The position numbers and the translations under genes were made by a program. Positions 1 through 5,788 of a stretch of DNA of 9,497 nucleotides are shown here, piece by piece. How positions within the stretch are numbered: position 1 is the first letter of the stretch; each line of letters opens with the position of its first letter. The DNA is from Desulforudis sp. Its GTDB lineage: Bacteria; Bacillota; Desulfotomaculia; Desulfotomaculales; Desulforudaceae. The notes under the pieces are model-generated. The model was not told the DNA's origin. It saw only the letters and a list, made by a program, of their open reading frames with translations, and did not search any database. Location of the stretch: the NCBI GenBank assembly GCA_014859075.1, contig JACUUW010000065.1, forward strand, positions 1 to 9,497. Direction: 5' to 3'.

Positions 1-257
1 TAGACGGCGGCATCTCCGTGCGGGTGTAACTTGGAGAGCACCTCTCCGACAACGTAGGCCGACTTGCGGTGGGGCTTGTCCGCAGTCAGCCCCAGGTTGT
101 GCATGGCGTACAAAATACGCCGGTGTACCGGCTTGAGACCGTCGCGCACGTCGGGCAGAGCCCGCCCGACGATCACGCTCATGGCGTAGTCCAAATACGA
201 ATGTTTCAGTTCCTCGTTAATATCTATGGGCAGTACTTTCCCCGGGTCGGCAACCAA
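1..257 (-). CDS. gyrA: DNA gyrase subunit A, N-terminal part (partial, runs off left edge)
   Basis: This is the breakage-reunion subunit of the type II topoisomerase that, with GyrB, introduces negative supercoils. Only the first 85 full codons are present. The translation shows the typical GyrA start: an EELKHSYLDYAMSVIVGRAL segment (residues 15-34), PDVRDGLKPVHRRILYAM (35-52), and the start of the quinolone-resistance region ending HPHGDAAV (78-85). The catalytic tyrosine lies beyond the window. The start is TTG at 257, chosen because an AGGGAGGG ribosome binding site (264-271) lies six bases upstream and no other in-frame start fits. Residue 83 (E. coli numbering, which is the same here) is Ala rather than the usual Ser. 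A promoter lies directly upstream, so gyrA can be transcribed apart from the genes before it. Confidence 0.96.
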   Translation of the reverse strand, partial: MVADPGKVLPIDINEELKHSYLDYAMSVIVGRALPDVRDGLKPVHRRILYAMHNLGLTADKPHRKSAYVVGEVLSKLHPHGDAAV

Positions 258-301
258 GCGCGTCCCTCCCTAAATTAAAAACAATTGGGCAACCTGTTAA
301 T

Positions 302-329
302 ATTATACCAGAAACCGACCCGTTCCCAA
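302..329 (-). promoter_or_regulatory. Predicted sigma-A promoter of gyrA (extended -10)
   Basis: On the minus strand a perfect -10 TATAAT (302-307) is preceded by TGG, giving an extended -10. A -35-like TTGGGA (324-329, four of six consensus bases) lies 16 bases upstream. It sits between the stop of the small membrane gene (343) and the gyrA ribosome binding site (264-271), so it would give a leader of roughly 40 bases. Predicted by eye only. Confidence 0.6.
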
Positions 330-342
330 ACTCAAACGAAAT

Positions 343-627
343 TTAATAGCGCTCCACGTCGCGATTCTTGTAACGCGGGGTACGCACCGCGTCAAGGCTG
401 TTGGCCTCCCGAACCCGCCGGAGGAACATCATCCCTCCCGCTCCGGCCAACACGCCGCCCAGAAGCCACAGCAACGGTCCACCAACCGTGGTCGTGACCG
501 GTGCAATAACCCGCGCCACGGGTTCCGTAAGCGACAGCCAGCGTTCAACCAGGATCCCGACCACAAAGGCCAGGCTTACGAAGGCCGTTAGCTTACGCAA
601 ACTGATCTCTAACACTTCGCCGCCCAC
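343..627 (-). CDS. Small two-helix membrane protein, function unknown
   Basis: I do not recognise this 94-residue protein. It has two likely transmembrane segments: residues about 12-28 (AFVSLAFVVGILVE) and about 44-70, a glycine-rich stretch ending GGVLAGAGGMMFLRR. The C-terminal 25 residues are polar and basic (RRVREANSLDAVRTPRYKNRD) and should face the cytoplasm. The start is GTG at 627. It is the first usable start after an upstream in-frame stop near 732. Its GGAGG overlaps the start codon, so initiation signals are poor and the start is uncertain; a CTG just upstream is conceivable. It lies between pyrE and gyrA on the same strand. The coding case rests on the two hydrophobic segments and the uninterrupted frame. 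A function cannot be assigned. Confidence 0.6.
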   Translation of the reverse strand: MGGEVLEISLRKLTAFVSLAFVVGILVERWLSLTEPVARVIAPVTTTVGGPLLWLLGGVLAGAGGMMFLRRVREANSLDAVRTPRYKNRDVERY

Positions 628-669
628 CTCCAGCCCGTTTTCATCATCCGGATTCTTGAATAGCCTTGC

Positions 670-683
670 GCCGGCGCGCCGGC
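670..683. repeat. 14-bp perfect GC palindrome
   Basis: GCCGGCGCGCCGGC reads the same on both strands. It lies upstream of the small membrane gene start on the minus strand. It may be an operator or simply a GC-rich coincidence; no regulator is suggested by its sequence. Confidence 0.35.
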
Positions 684-722
684 CGATCCGGTACCGATAT
701 GGTTTATGTAGCCCGGTGTTTG

Positions 723-740
723 TTACATATTACCATGTAA
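723..740. repeat. Inverted repeat TTACAT-N6-ATGTAA, operator-like
   Basis: Two perfect 6-bp arms, TTACAT (723-728) and ATGTAA (735-740), flank a 6-bp centre in an AT-rich stretch about 100 bp upstream of the small membrane gene. The size and symmetry suit a dimeric repressor site, but no promoter could be placed beside it with confidence. Confidence 0.3.
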
Positions 741-792
741 TGGCAAATCTCCTATCCGCCTTTCAGAGGCCGCTATTTGTTAAAAATTACCT

Positions 793-867
793 TTATTGCT
801 GCCAGGCTGGTTCTGCCGGCGTTTTGTTAATTTCTGTATTTAAGTTGTTGTTAGTTGGCACCTTCAT
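793..867 (-). CDS. Possible 24-residue small ORF
   Basis: An ATG at 867 is preceded, seven bases away, by GGGAG, which is a fair ribosome binding site. The frame runs 24 codons to a TAA at 793-795. The peptide is hydrophilic and Asn/Pro-rich, starting MKVPTNNN and ending AEPAWQQ, with no membrane segment or known motif. It sits between pyrE and the small membrane gene, just downstream of the hairpin at 919-945. An ORF of this length can occur by chance, so the start context is the only support. I know no family for it. Confidence 0.2.
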   Translation of the reverse strand: MKVPTNNNLNTEINKTPAEPAWQQ

Positions 868-918
868 GGCATCGCTCCCATATTATGGATTGCCAAAAAC
901 CTCACCCCTACCAGCGCC

Positions 919-945
919 GGGGGACCGCAGCTCTTGCGGTCCCCC
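919..945 (-). terminator. Strong 11-bp hairpin downstream of pyrE; terminator or processing site
   Basis: GGGGGACCGCA (919-929) and TGCGGTCCCCC (935-945) form a perfect 11-bp stem with a 5-base loop. It lies about 110 bases past the pyrE stop in the direction of transcription. No T-run follows directly on either strand; the nearest on the minus strand is a TTTTT about 20 bases further on. It may be a weak intrinsic terminator or a 3' end stabilising hairpin separating the dnaA-pyrE genes from the next ones. Confidence 0.45.
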
Positions 946-989
946 AATCAAAATCCCAGCCCCCGTCCACCCCGATCACAACGTCAACC

Positions 990-1019
990 TGTGGATCAGG
1001 AGGATAACTCTGTTGATAA
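990..1019. promoter_or_regulatory. Two DnaA-box-like nonamers downstream of pyrE
   Basis: TGTGGATCA (990-998) and TGTTGATAA (1011-1019) each differ by one base from TGTGNATAA, the complement of the DnaA box TTATNCACA. They have the same orientation and start 21 bp apart, about two helical turns. The second is the exact complement of a box-like site in the dnaA-rpmH spacer (7328-7336). No A/T-rich unwinding element is adjacent, so these would be accessory binding sites at most. Confidence 0.3.
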
Positions 1020-1053
1020 CCACCCGGTGTGTTAGATCCCGGTTAAGCCTTGC

Positions 1054-1602
1054 TTAGACCTTGAAGTCTTCAATGGTGAATATCGGGTCGACGGGAATGG
1101 CTTTGCTCTCCAGGAGTTCGGTCCCGCCTTCCCGGCGGTCCACCAGGACCACGGCCTTGACCACCACGCACCCGGCTTCCTGAACGGCCTCAACCGCCTC
1201 TAGGATGGAGCCGCCGGTGGTCAGCACATCGTCCACGACGGCCACCCGGGTGCCCGGTTGAAGCGGGGGCCCTTCGATCCTACGCCTCTTGCCGTACCGC
1301 TTGGCATCTTTCCGCACGATAAAAAGGCCCATGTTGAGCCCCTGGAGGGCACAGACCACGGCCACCGCCCCGACAATCGGGTCGGCGCCGATGACCGGTC
1401 CGCCAACGGCCTGCACACCTTTGCCCTTCACCTTGTCAAGCACAGCCCGGGCCACCAGGTAGGCGCCTCCGGGATCCAGCGTCACCTGCTTGCCGTCAAA
1501 GTAATAGGTACTCTTCTTGCCCGAGGACAGGACAAACTCCCCGAACTGAAAAGCCCTCGTCAACAGCAACCGGTGCAAGGTCTGGTGATCCTCGGTCGTC
1601 AA
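1054..1602 (-). CDS. pyrE: Orotate phosphoribosyltransferase
   Basis: The enzyme joins orotate to PRPP to make orotidine 5'-phosphate in pyrimidine synthesis. Seen in the 182-residue product: FGEFVLSSGKKSTYYFD (20-36), the family's N-terminal substrate region; GGPVIGADPI (67-76); FIVRKDAKRYG (94-104) with the lysines of the flexible loop; and the PRPP-binding signature VVDDVLTTGGS (122-132). Start choice: TTG at 1602, with GGTGA (matching the 3' part of a Shine-Dalgarno) four bases upstream. The frame is open further and longer starts to 1710 exist, but they would overlap the end of gyrB by up to 71 bases and add non-conserved sequence. The chosen start leaves a 37-base gap after the gyrB stop, so co-transcription with gyrB is likely. 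At 182 residues it is shorter than Bacillus-type PyrE. Its place between gyrB and gyrA, away from other pyr genes, is unusual. Confidence 0.88.
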   Translation of the reverse strand: MTTEDHQTLHRLLLTRAFQFGEFVLSSGKKSTYYFDGKQVTLDPGGAYLVARAVLDKVKGKGVQAVGGPVIGADPIVGAVAVVCALQGLNMGLFIVRKDAKRYGKRRRIEGPPLQPGTRVAVVDDVLTTGGSILEAVEAVQEAGCVVVKAVVLVDRREGGTELLESKAIPVDPIFTIEDFKV

Positions 1603-1639
1603 GAATTCACCGGTGGGGCCGCCCTCAACACCGGCACCG

Positions 1640-3541
1640 CTAGATGTCAAGATTACGTACCTCCCGGGCGTGGTGCTGAATAAACTCCCGGCGCGGCTCC
1701 ACCTGTTCACCCATCAGCGTGGAGAACAGCTGTTCGGCGGCCAGGGCGTCCAGCAGGGTCACCTGGAGTATCGTCCGGTGCTCGGGGTTCATGGTGGTAT
1801 CCCAGAGCTGGTCGGGGTTCATTTCCCCGAGACCCTTGTACCGTTGGATGTTCCAATCGCGTCCTTTTTCCCGCAGGAACCTATTCAGCTGTTCCTCGCT
1901 GTACAGGTAGACGCCTTCTTTCTTTCCTTTCTTGGACATCTTGAAAAGCGGCGGCTGGGCGATAAAGATGTAACCGGCGTCAATCAACGGTTTCATGTAG
2001 CGGTAGAAGAAGGTCAACAGCAGCGTCCGGATGTGGGAGCCGTCCACATCGGCGTCGGTCATGATCACAATCCGGTGGTAACGGGCCCTGGCAAGCTCGA
2101 AGTCCTCCAGGATACCGGTACCGATGGCCGTGATCAGCGCCCGGATTTCCTCGTTGCCCAAAAGCCTGTCCCGCCGGGCCTTTTCAGCGTTTAAAATTTT
2201 CCCCCGGAGCGGCAGGATGGCCTGAAACTCCCGGTCACGCCCCTGCTTGGCCGAGCCTCCGGCGGAATCTCCCTCCACGAGGTAAAGCTCGGTTTCCCGG
2301 GGGTCACGCTTGGAACAATCGGCCAGTTTCCCGGGCAGGGTTGAACTTTCCAGGAGGCTCTTCCGTTTCGTTAGTTCACGTGCGCGCCGCGCGGCCTCCC
2401 GGGCCCGGGAGGCGATGATCACCCGCTGTATAATGCCCCGGGCTTCCGCGGGGTGTTCCTCCAGGTACCCGGCCAGGAGTTGGGACACCACCCAGTCCAA
2501 AATGCCCCGGACCTCGCTGTTCCCCAACTTGGTCTTGGTCTGACCCTCGAACTGAGGCTCGGGCACCTTTACATTGATTACGGCGGTCAGTCCCTCCCGG
2601 ATGTCCTCACCGCTGAAGGACCCGTTTTTAATCAGGTTGTGTTTACGGGCGTAATCGTTGATTGTGCGCGTCAACGCCGCCTTGAACCCGGCCTCGTGGG
2701 TGCCGCCGTCCACCGTATGGATGGTGTTGGCGTAGGAAAAGATGAGTTCCCGGTCTGCGTTGACATACTGCAGGGCCACTTCGACCGAGATGCCCTGTTT
2801 GCTGTCCTCCACGTAGATGGGCTGCTGCGGCAGGACTTCCTTGTGCAGGTTCAGGTGGCGCACGAAATCACGGATTCCGCCGGCGTGCTCGTACACCCGC
2901 TCTTTGCCGGTCCGCTCGTCACGGAAAACAAGGGTCAACCCCGCGTTCAGGAAGGAGAGTTCTCGCAGCCGCTTGGCCACGAGGTCGTACTGGAAATCGA
3001 CCTCCTCAAAAATCTCCGGGTCCGGCTTGAAGGTAACCCGGGTGCCGGTTTCGTCGGCCTCCCCGAGCAGTTCCAGGTCGCCCGCCGGCAAGCCGCGTTC
3101 AAAACGCTGCCGGTAGCGGTACCCCTCCCGCTTGACCTCGACCTCCATCCACTCGGCGAGGGCGTTCACGACCGAAACCCCGACACCGTGCAACCCGCCC
3201 GAAATCTTGTACTGGGTTCCGCCGAACTTGCCCCCGGCATGGAGTTTGGTCAATACCACTTCCAGGGCCGGCCGGCCCACCTGCGGGTGGATGTCCACGG
3301 GGATACCGCGGCCGTTGTCGGTAATGGTCACCGACTGGTCGCCGTGGATGGTTACCTCGATATAATCGCAATAACCGGCCAGGGCCTCGTCGACACTGTT
3401 GTCGACGACCTCAAAGACCAGGTGGTGCAGGCCTCTGGGCCCCGTTGAACCGATGTACATCCCGGGCCGTTTCCGAACCGCCTCCAACCCTTCCAGGACC
3501 TGAATATCCTCCGCCCTATATCCGGAACAGTTCTTATCCAA
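1640..3541 (-). CDS. gyrB: DNA gyrase subunit B
   Basis: This is the ATPase and TOPRIM subunit of gyrase. At 633 residues it is full length for a Gram-positive GyrB. The GHKL ATPase domain shows the catalytic Glu44 in EVVDNSVDEALAG, DNGRGIP (75-81) and GLHGVGVSVVNALAEW (116-131); the transducer shows QTKTKLGN (334-341). The TOPRIM domain shows EGDSAGG (424-430), PLRGKILNAEKAR (444-456) and the metal-binding TDADVDGSHIRTLLL (495-509), followed by QRYKGLGEMN (566-575). It ends REVRNLDI, as in relatives. The start is TTG at 3541, the furthest upstream usable start; the GGGAG about 12 bases upstream is a little distant. It follows remB by 73 bp, which contain a candidate promoter. The usual quinolone-linked residues (EGD and RGK) look normal. 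Confidence 0.97.
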   Translation of the reverse strand: MDKNCSGYRAEDIQVLEGLEAVRKRPGMYIGSTGPRGLHHLVFEVVDNSVDEALAGYCDYIEVTIHGDQSVTITDNGRGIPVDIHPQVGRPALEVVLTKLHAGGKFGGTQYKISGGLHGVGVSVVNALAEWMEVEVKREGYRYRQRFERGLPAGDLELLGEADETGTRVTFKPDPEIFEEVDFQYDLVAKRLRELSFLNAGLTLVFRDERTGKERVYEHAGGIRDFVRHLNLHKEVLPQQPIYVEDSKQGISVEVALQYVNADRELIFSYANTIHTVDGGTHEAGFKAALTRTINDYARKHNLIKNGSFSGEDIREGLTAVINVKVPEPQFEGQTKTKLGNSEVRGILDWVVSQLLAGYLEEHPAEARGIIQRVIIASRAREAARRARELTKRKSLLESSTLPGKLADCSKRDPRETELYLVEGDSAGGSAKQGRDREFQAILPLRGKILNAEKARRDRLLGNEEIRALITAIGTGILEDFELARARYHRIVIMTDADVDGSHIRTLLLTFFYRYMKPLIDAGYIFIAQPPLFKMSKKGKKEGVYLYSEEQLNRFLREKGRDWNIQRYKGLGEMNPDQLWDTTMNPEHRTILQVTLLDALAAEQLFSTLMGEQVEPRREFIQHHAREVRNLDI

Positions 3542-3578
3542 AAGGACTTCAACTCCCTGTTTACAACTCTAATTCTTA

Positions 3579-3607
3579 ATTTTACCATAAACCCAAGCGG
3601 AGATAAA
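3579..3607 (-). promoter_or_regulatory. Candidate gyrB promoter
   Basis: On the minus strand TAAAAT (3579-3584, five of six -10 bases) is preceded by TGG, forming an extended -10. A weak -35-like TTTATC (3602-3607) lies 17 bases upstream. It sits in the AT-rich 73-bp remB-gyrB spacer and would allow gyrase to be expressed separately from dnaA-dnaN. Confidence 0.4.
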
Positions 3608-3614
3608 TCTTTTG

Positions 3615-3881
3615 CTAACGAACCGGGGAACGCCTTTCGGTTTCGTGAATGGACGCCCGCTTCTTGAGTGTTCCACAGGAAATAGGTGACAAATACACAA
3701 CGTCGGTCGTGATCACGTAGGAACGAGCCTTTTCAACTTCGGTGATCGTTTCCAGCAGCCCCTCGTTGCGGGCCGTCTTCAAAAAGTCCCGTGTTGAATC
3801 AACCACGCCGGTGCTCACGTCCAAAATCGCCACAATGTCTTTTTTGGGCACGGTGACATCGGCTCCAAGATGCAGAAACAT
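3615..3881 (-). CDS. remB: Extracellular matrix regulatory protein RemB (DUF370)
   Basis: RemB (YaaB) belongs to the DUF370 family of small DNA-binding regulators that, with RemA, influence matrix and biofilm genes in Bacillus. The 88-residue product begins MFLHLGADVTVPKKDIVAILD and has YVITTDVVYLSPISCGTLKKRA near the end, both typical of the family. The last ten residues are a short non-conserved extension. Position supports the call: in Bacillus the gene also sits between recF and gyrB. The start is ATG at 3881, two bases after the recF stop at 3884-3886, so translation was probably coupled to recF. With recF broken, ribosomes translating the distal recF fragment or the GGGAG about ten bases upstream must serve it. 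The gene itself looks intact. Confidence 0.88.
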   Translation of the reverse strand: MFLHLGADVTVPKKDIVAILDVSTGVVDSTRDFLKTARNEGLLETITEVEKARSYVITTDVVYLSPISCGTLKKRASIHETERRSPVR

Positions 3882-3883
3882 TC

Positions 3884-4562
3884 CTATCCACTCTCCCTTT
3901 CGATGTTTCCTGATTTGACGCAGTAAACCCGATCCCCGGTGAAATCACGGTCCCCGACCGTCAGAAAAACCTGGGCGCCGTTCCTGATGGTTGCCAGCAC
4001 CTGCTCCCGACGCTTCCGGTCAAACTCAAACAACACATCGTCCAAAAGCACCCCCGGCGCTTCCCCGGTACGTTTCTTCCAGAGCGGAATCTGCGCCAGC
4101 TTCAAGGCCAGCACCACCGAACGCTGCTGCCCTTGGGAACCAAAGACCCAAGTTCCCACCCCACCTCCAAATCCAGGAAACGGCGCCGGTAACGGGGCCC
4201 CCCTTTGACCAGTTGCAGATCGCCCGGTGTAAACAGAACCACCGGCATCCGCCGGCCCAGTTCCGACCAGGCCGACCGGCCAAAAGCAACCGTCTGTCTG
4301 ATGACGTCAGGGTCACCTGGATCCCAACGGTATCATGTTCTGTTTTCACCAGCGCGTCAATACGCGTGCCGTCACTCCCAAGTTGAATTATTTCGCTTTC
4401 CCGTGCCGTCTGAAAGGAAAAGCCACGGATTGCAAAAAACAGACATCCGATGAAATTAGTCTTACCCTAGGCGTTTTTCCCCCGGATGACGTTTACGGCG
4501 GACGCCGCCGTGGCGTTAAGATCCGTGTAGTTACGGAAGTTACGGGCTTTGACGCTCAACAC
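3884..4562 (-). pseudogene. recF: Degraded recF (nonsense codon, frameshift, large internal deletion)
   Basis: RecF is a roughly 370-residue SMC-like ATPase that helps load RecA at single-strand gaps. Here only about 680 bp remain. From GTG 4562 the N-terminus reads MLSVKARNFRNYTDL and enters the Walker A region as GKNA-stop-GKTN: a TAG at 4467-4469 replaces the usual Gln. The same frame continues with FFAIRGFSFQTARESEII. Between about 4312 and 4270 the homology moves to another frame, WSELGRRMPVVLFTPGDL then VKGGPRYRRRFLDLEVG. At about 4160 it jumps to the third frame and to the C-terminal ABC signature FGSQGQQRSVV, Walker B LLDDVL and the tail. About 170 family residues between FLDLEV and FGSQGQQ are absent. 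The D-loop reads FEFD instead of SELD. The dnaN stop overlaps the former recF ribosome binding site TAGGAGGGG. A 91-residue C-terminal ORF (from GTG 4159) remains open. No functional RecF can come from this copy. Confidence 0.93.
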
Positions 4563-4579
4563 CGCAATAAACGCCCCTC

Positions 4580-5692
4580 CTAGAAAAGACGGACCGGAAG
4601 CACCAGGCCGAGGTAATTGTCCTTCTCCCCCACCGGCCGGAAAATCGCCGGACCGATGGGTCCGTTGAAATCTACGGTCAAATCCGCCGCTTCACACCAC
4701 CGGAGTGCCTCCTCCAGGTACTTGGCGTTAAAACTGGCCTCCAGCGGCTGACCCTCAACTTCGACCGGCAGTTCCTCCCTGATGGATCCCATTTCCGACT
4801 GGGCGGTGATTTCCAGCATTTCCGGTTCCAGACGAATATTAACCACCGGTGAGCCGTCCTGCGCCAGGGTGGCCGCCCGTTCCACCGTCCGCAACAAAAG
4901 CGGGGCGTCCATTCCCCCGACCCTGGTCTGGTAGGCGGCCGGGATCACCTTACGGTAGTCCGGGTAATTGCCCAAAATTAAACGGCTTAACATCATCGTC
5001 GGGCCGACGGTGAAAGCCACATAGTTTTCGGCAATGGTAAAAACGAACTGCTCTTCTTCGGCCTGACCCAGAATGCGCACCAATTCACTCAACGCCCGTC
5101 CGGAAACGATTACCTTGGCCTCCTGATCGGCCACGCCCGGAAAATCAACCCGGTTCAAGGCTAAACGATGAGTATCGGTGGCGACCACCGTGATTCCCAT
5201 GTTGTCAATCTCCAACAGGACACCGGTGAAAACCGGCCGCAGGTCGTCCTGCCCCACAGCGTACACCACCCGCTTAAAAAGATCCAGAAACGCGGCACAC
5301 GATGCGGTAAACTCCAGTTCCGGCTGCAATACGGCCGGCCTGGGAAAATCATCCGGATCGTAACCGTGCAAGCGGGCCCGGGCCCGACCATAGGTAAGCT
5401 CGACACTTTGCTTCTCGGGGTCGGCGACCAGGAACACGGCCGCTTCGGGTAAACGGCGCACGATTTCCGCCAGCTGTCTGGCCGGCAGCACTATCCGTCC
5501 CGGCACCGCTTCGGTGGCCGGAACGGTACGGCTGATCGTCAGATCCACGTTGCTGCCGGTAAGGGTGACCGAATTTTCGGTCACTTCAAAGAGAATACCG
5601 GACAGTACGGCCAGCGGACTTTTATGGGCGACAGCGCGCTGCACGGTGCTGATACCGGCCAACAGGTTTTCCGGGGTGGTTTGAAAACGCAC
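4580..5692 (-). CDS. dnaN: DNA polymerase III beta subunit (sliding clamp)
   Basis: The clamp is a ring-shaped homodimer that holds the replicative polymerase on DNA. The 370-residue product has normal length and three clamp-fold repeats. It begins MRFQTTPENLLAGISTVQRA and has the conserved AVLSGILFEV (28-37), ATDTHRLALNR (171-181), an RLILGNYPDYRKVIP segment (237-251), and ends LGLVLPVRLF, the canonical hydrophobic C-terminus. The start is GTG at 5692: GGAGGG lies nine bases upstream and the protein then begins exactly where clamps usually do. The frame stays open to 5788, but the extra 32 codons cross the origin spacer and lack any ribosome binding site, so I reject them. dnaA ends 147 bp upstream. 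The usual small S4-domain gene (yaaA/rlbA) between dnaN and recF is absent. Confidence 0.96.
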   Translation of the reverse strand: MRFQTTPENLLAGISTVQRAVAHKSPLAVLSGILFEVTENSVTLTGSNVDLTISRTVPATEAVPGRIVLPARQLAEIVRRLPEAAVFLVADPEKQSVELTYGRARARLHGYDPDDFPRPAVLQPELEFTASCAAFLDLFKRVVYAVGQDDLRPVFTGVLLEIDNMGITVVATDTHRLALNRVDFPGVADQEAKVIVSGRALSELVRILGQAEEEQFVFTIAENYVAFTVGPTMMLSRLILGNYPDYRKVIPAAYQTRVGGMDAPLLLRTVERAATLAQDGSPVVNIRLEPEMLEITAQSEMGSIREELPVEVEGQPLEASFNAKYLEEALRWCEAADLTVDFNGPIGPAIFRPVGEKDNYLGLVLPVRLF

Positions 5693-5751
5693 GGTTTTAT
5701 TCCCTCCAAAATTAAGAGCCCGGCCGGGCATAGACATGGTTATGTCTTTTT

Positions 5752-5769
5752 TAGTAGTCATAGTAGTAA
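5752..5769 (-). promoter_or_regulatory. DnaA-trio element (origin unwinding)
   Basis: The minus strand reads TTACTACTATGACTACTA. The opposite strand, read 3' to 5', is AAT GAT GAT ACT GAT GAT, matching the DnaA-trio consensus 3'-(G/A)A(T/A)-5' in five of six triplets. It is preceded by a GC cluster (AGGCC, 5770-5774), with DnaA-box-like sequence further upstream, and followed by AAAAAA. This is the order described for Bacillus subtilis: DnaA boxes, GC cluster, trios, AT-rich tract, in the dnaA-dnaN spacer. DnaA would assemble on the trio strand and open the duplex. Confidence 0.65.
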
Positions 5770-5788
5770 GGCCTGGTGATATGTGCAA
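5760..5788 (-). promoter_or_regulatory. Weak candidate dnaN promoter
   Basis: TTGCAC (5783-5788) and TACTAT (5760-5765) lie 17 bases apart on the minus strand, 68 bp upstream of the dnaN start. Each matches consensus only partly (three and four of six bases), and the -10 lies within the DnaA-trio. If real, DnaA binding would repress it; dnaN may instead rely on the dnaA promoter. Confidence 0.25.

Larger units (their letters stand above)
628..1053. other. 426-bp gap with hairpin, palindromes and possible small ORF
   Basis: No recognisable protein or RNA gene lies between pyrE and the small membrane gene. The gap is less GC-rich than its flanks over 720-900. It contains a 14-bp palindrome (670-683), an inverted repeat (723-740), a possible 24-codon ORF (793-867), an 11-bp perfect hairpin (919-945) and two DnaA-box-like nonamers (990-998, 1011-1019); each is listed separately. 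It could be the remnant of a lost gene or a regulatory spacer. A long plus-strand frame across it (401-1057) shows no protein-family features and is treated as noise. Confidence 0.6.

Noticed and set aside
401..1057. 218-residue plus-strand frame
   Set aside because: Antisense to the small membrane gene, rich in Pro/Ser/Arg, no family features, no clear start signal.
1603..1710. Longer pyrE starting at 1710
   Set aside because: It overlaps gyrB and adds sequence unlike PyrE; TTG 1602 with GGTGA fits the family start.
2453..3448. 331-residue plus-strand frame opposite gyrB
   Set aside because: Shadow frame of the gyrB codons; no ribosome binding site or recognisable motifs.
4026..4349. 107-residue minus-strand frame as a separate gene
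   Set aside because: Its first part is the frame-A recF remnant and the rest is an out-of-frame reading of recF sequence.
4467..4469. Pyrrolysine readthrough of the recF TAG
   Set aside because: The gene is also frameshifted and has a large deletion, so readthrough could not restore it.
5732..5752. Plus-strand hairpin AGACAT-GGTT-ATGTCT followed by T5, terminator-like
   Set aside because: Stem is only 6 AT-rich base pairs, there is no plus-strand gene to terminate, and the T-run is explained by the A-tract next to the DnaA-trio.
5693..5788. N-terminal extension of dnaN to a start at 5788
   Set aside because: The extra 32 codons cross the DnaA-trio and have no ribosome binding site or family similarity; GTG 5692 has GGAGGG nine bases upstream.
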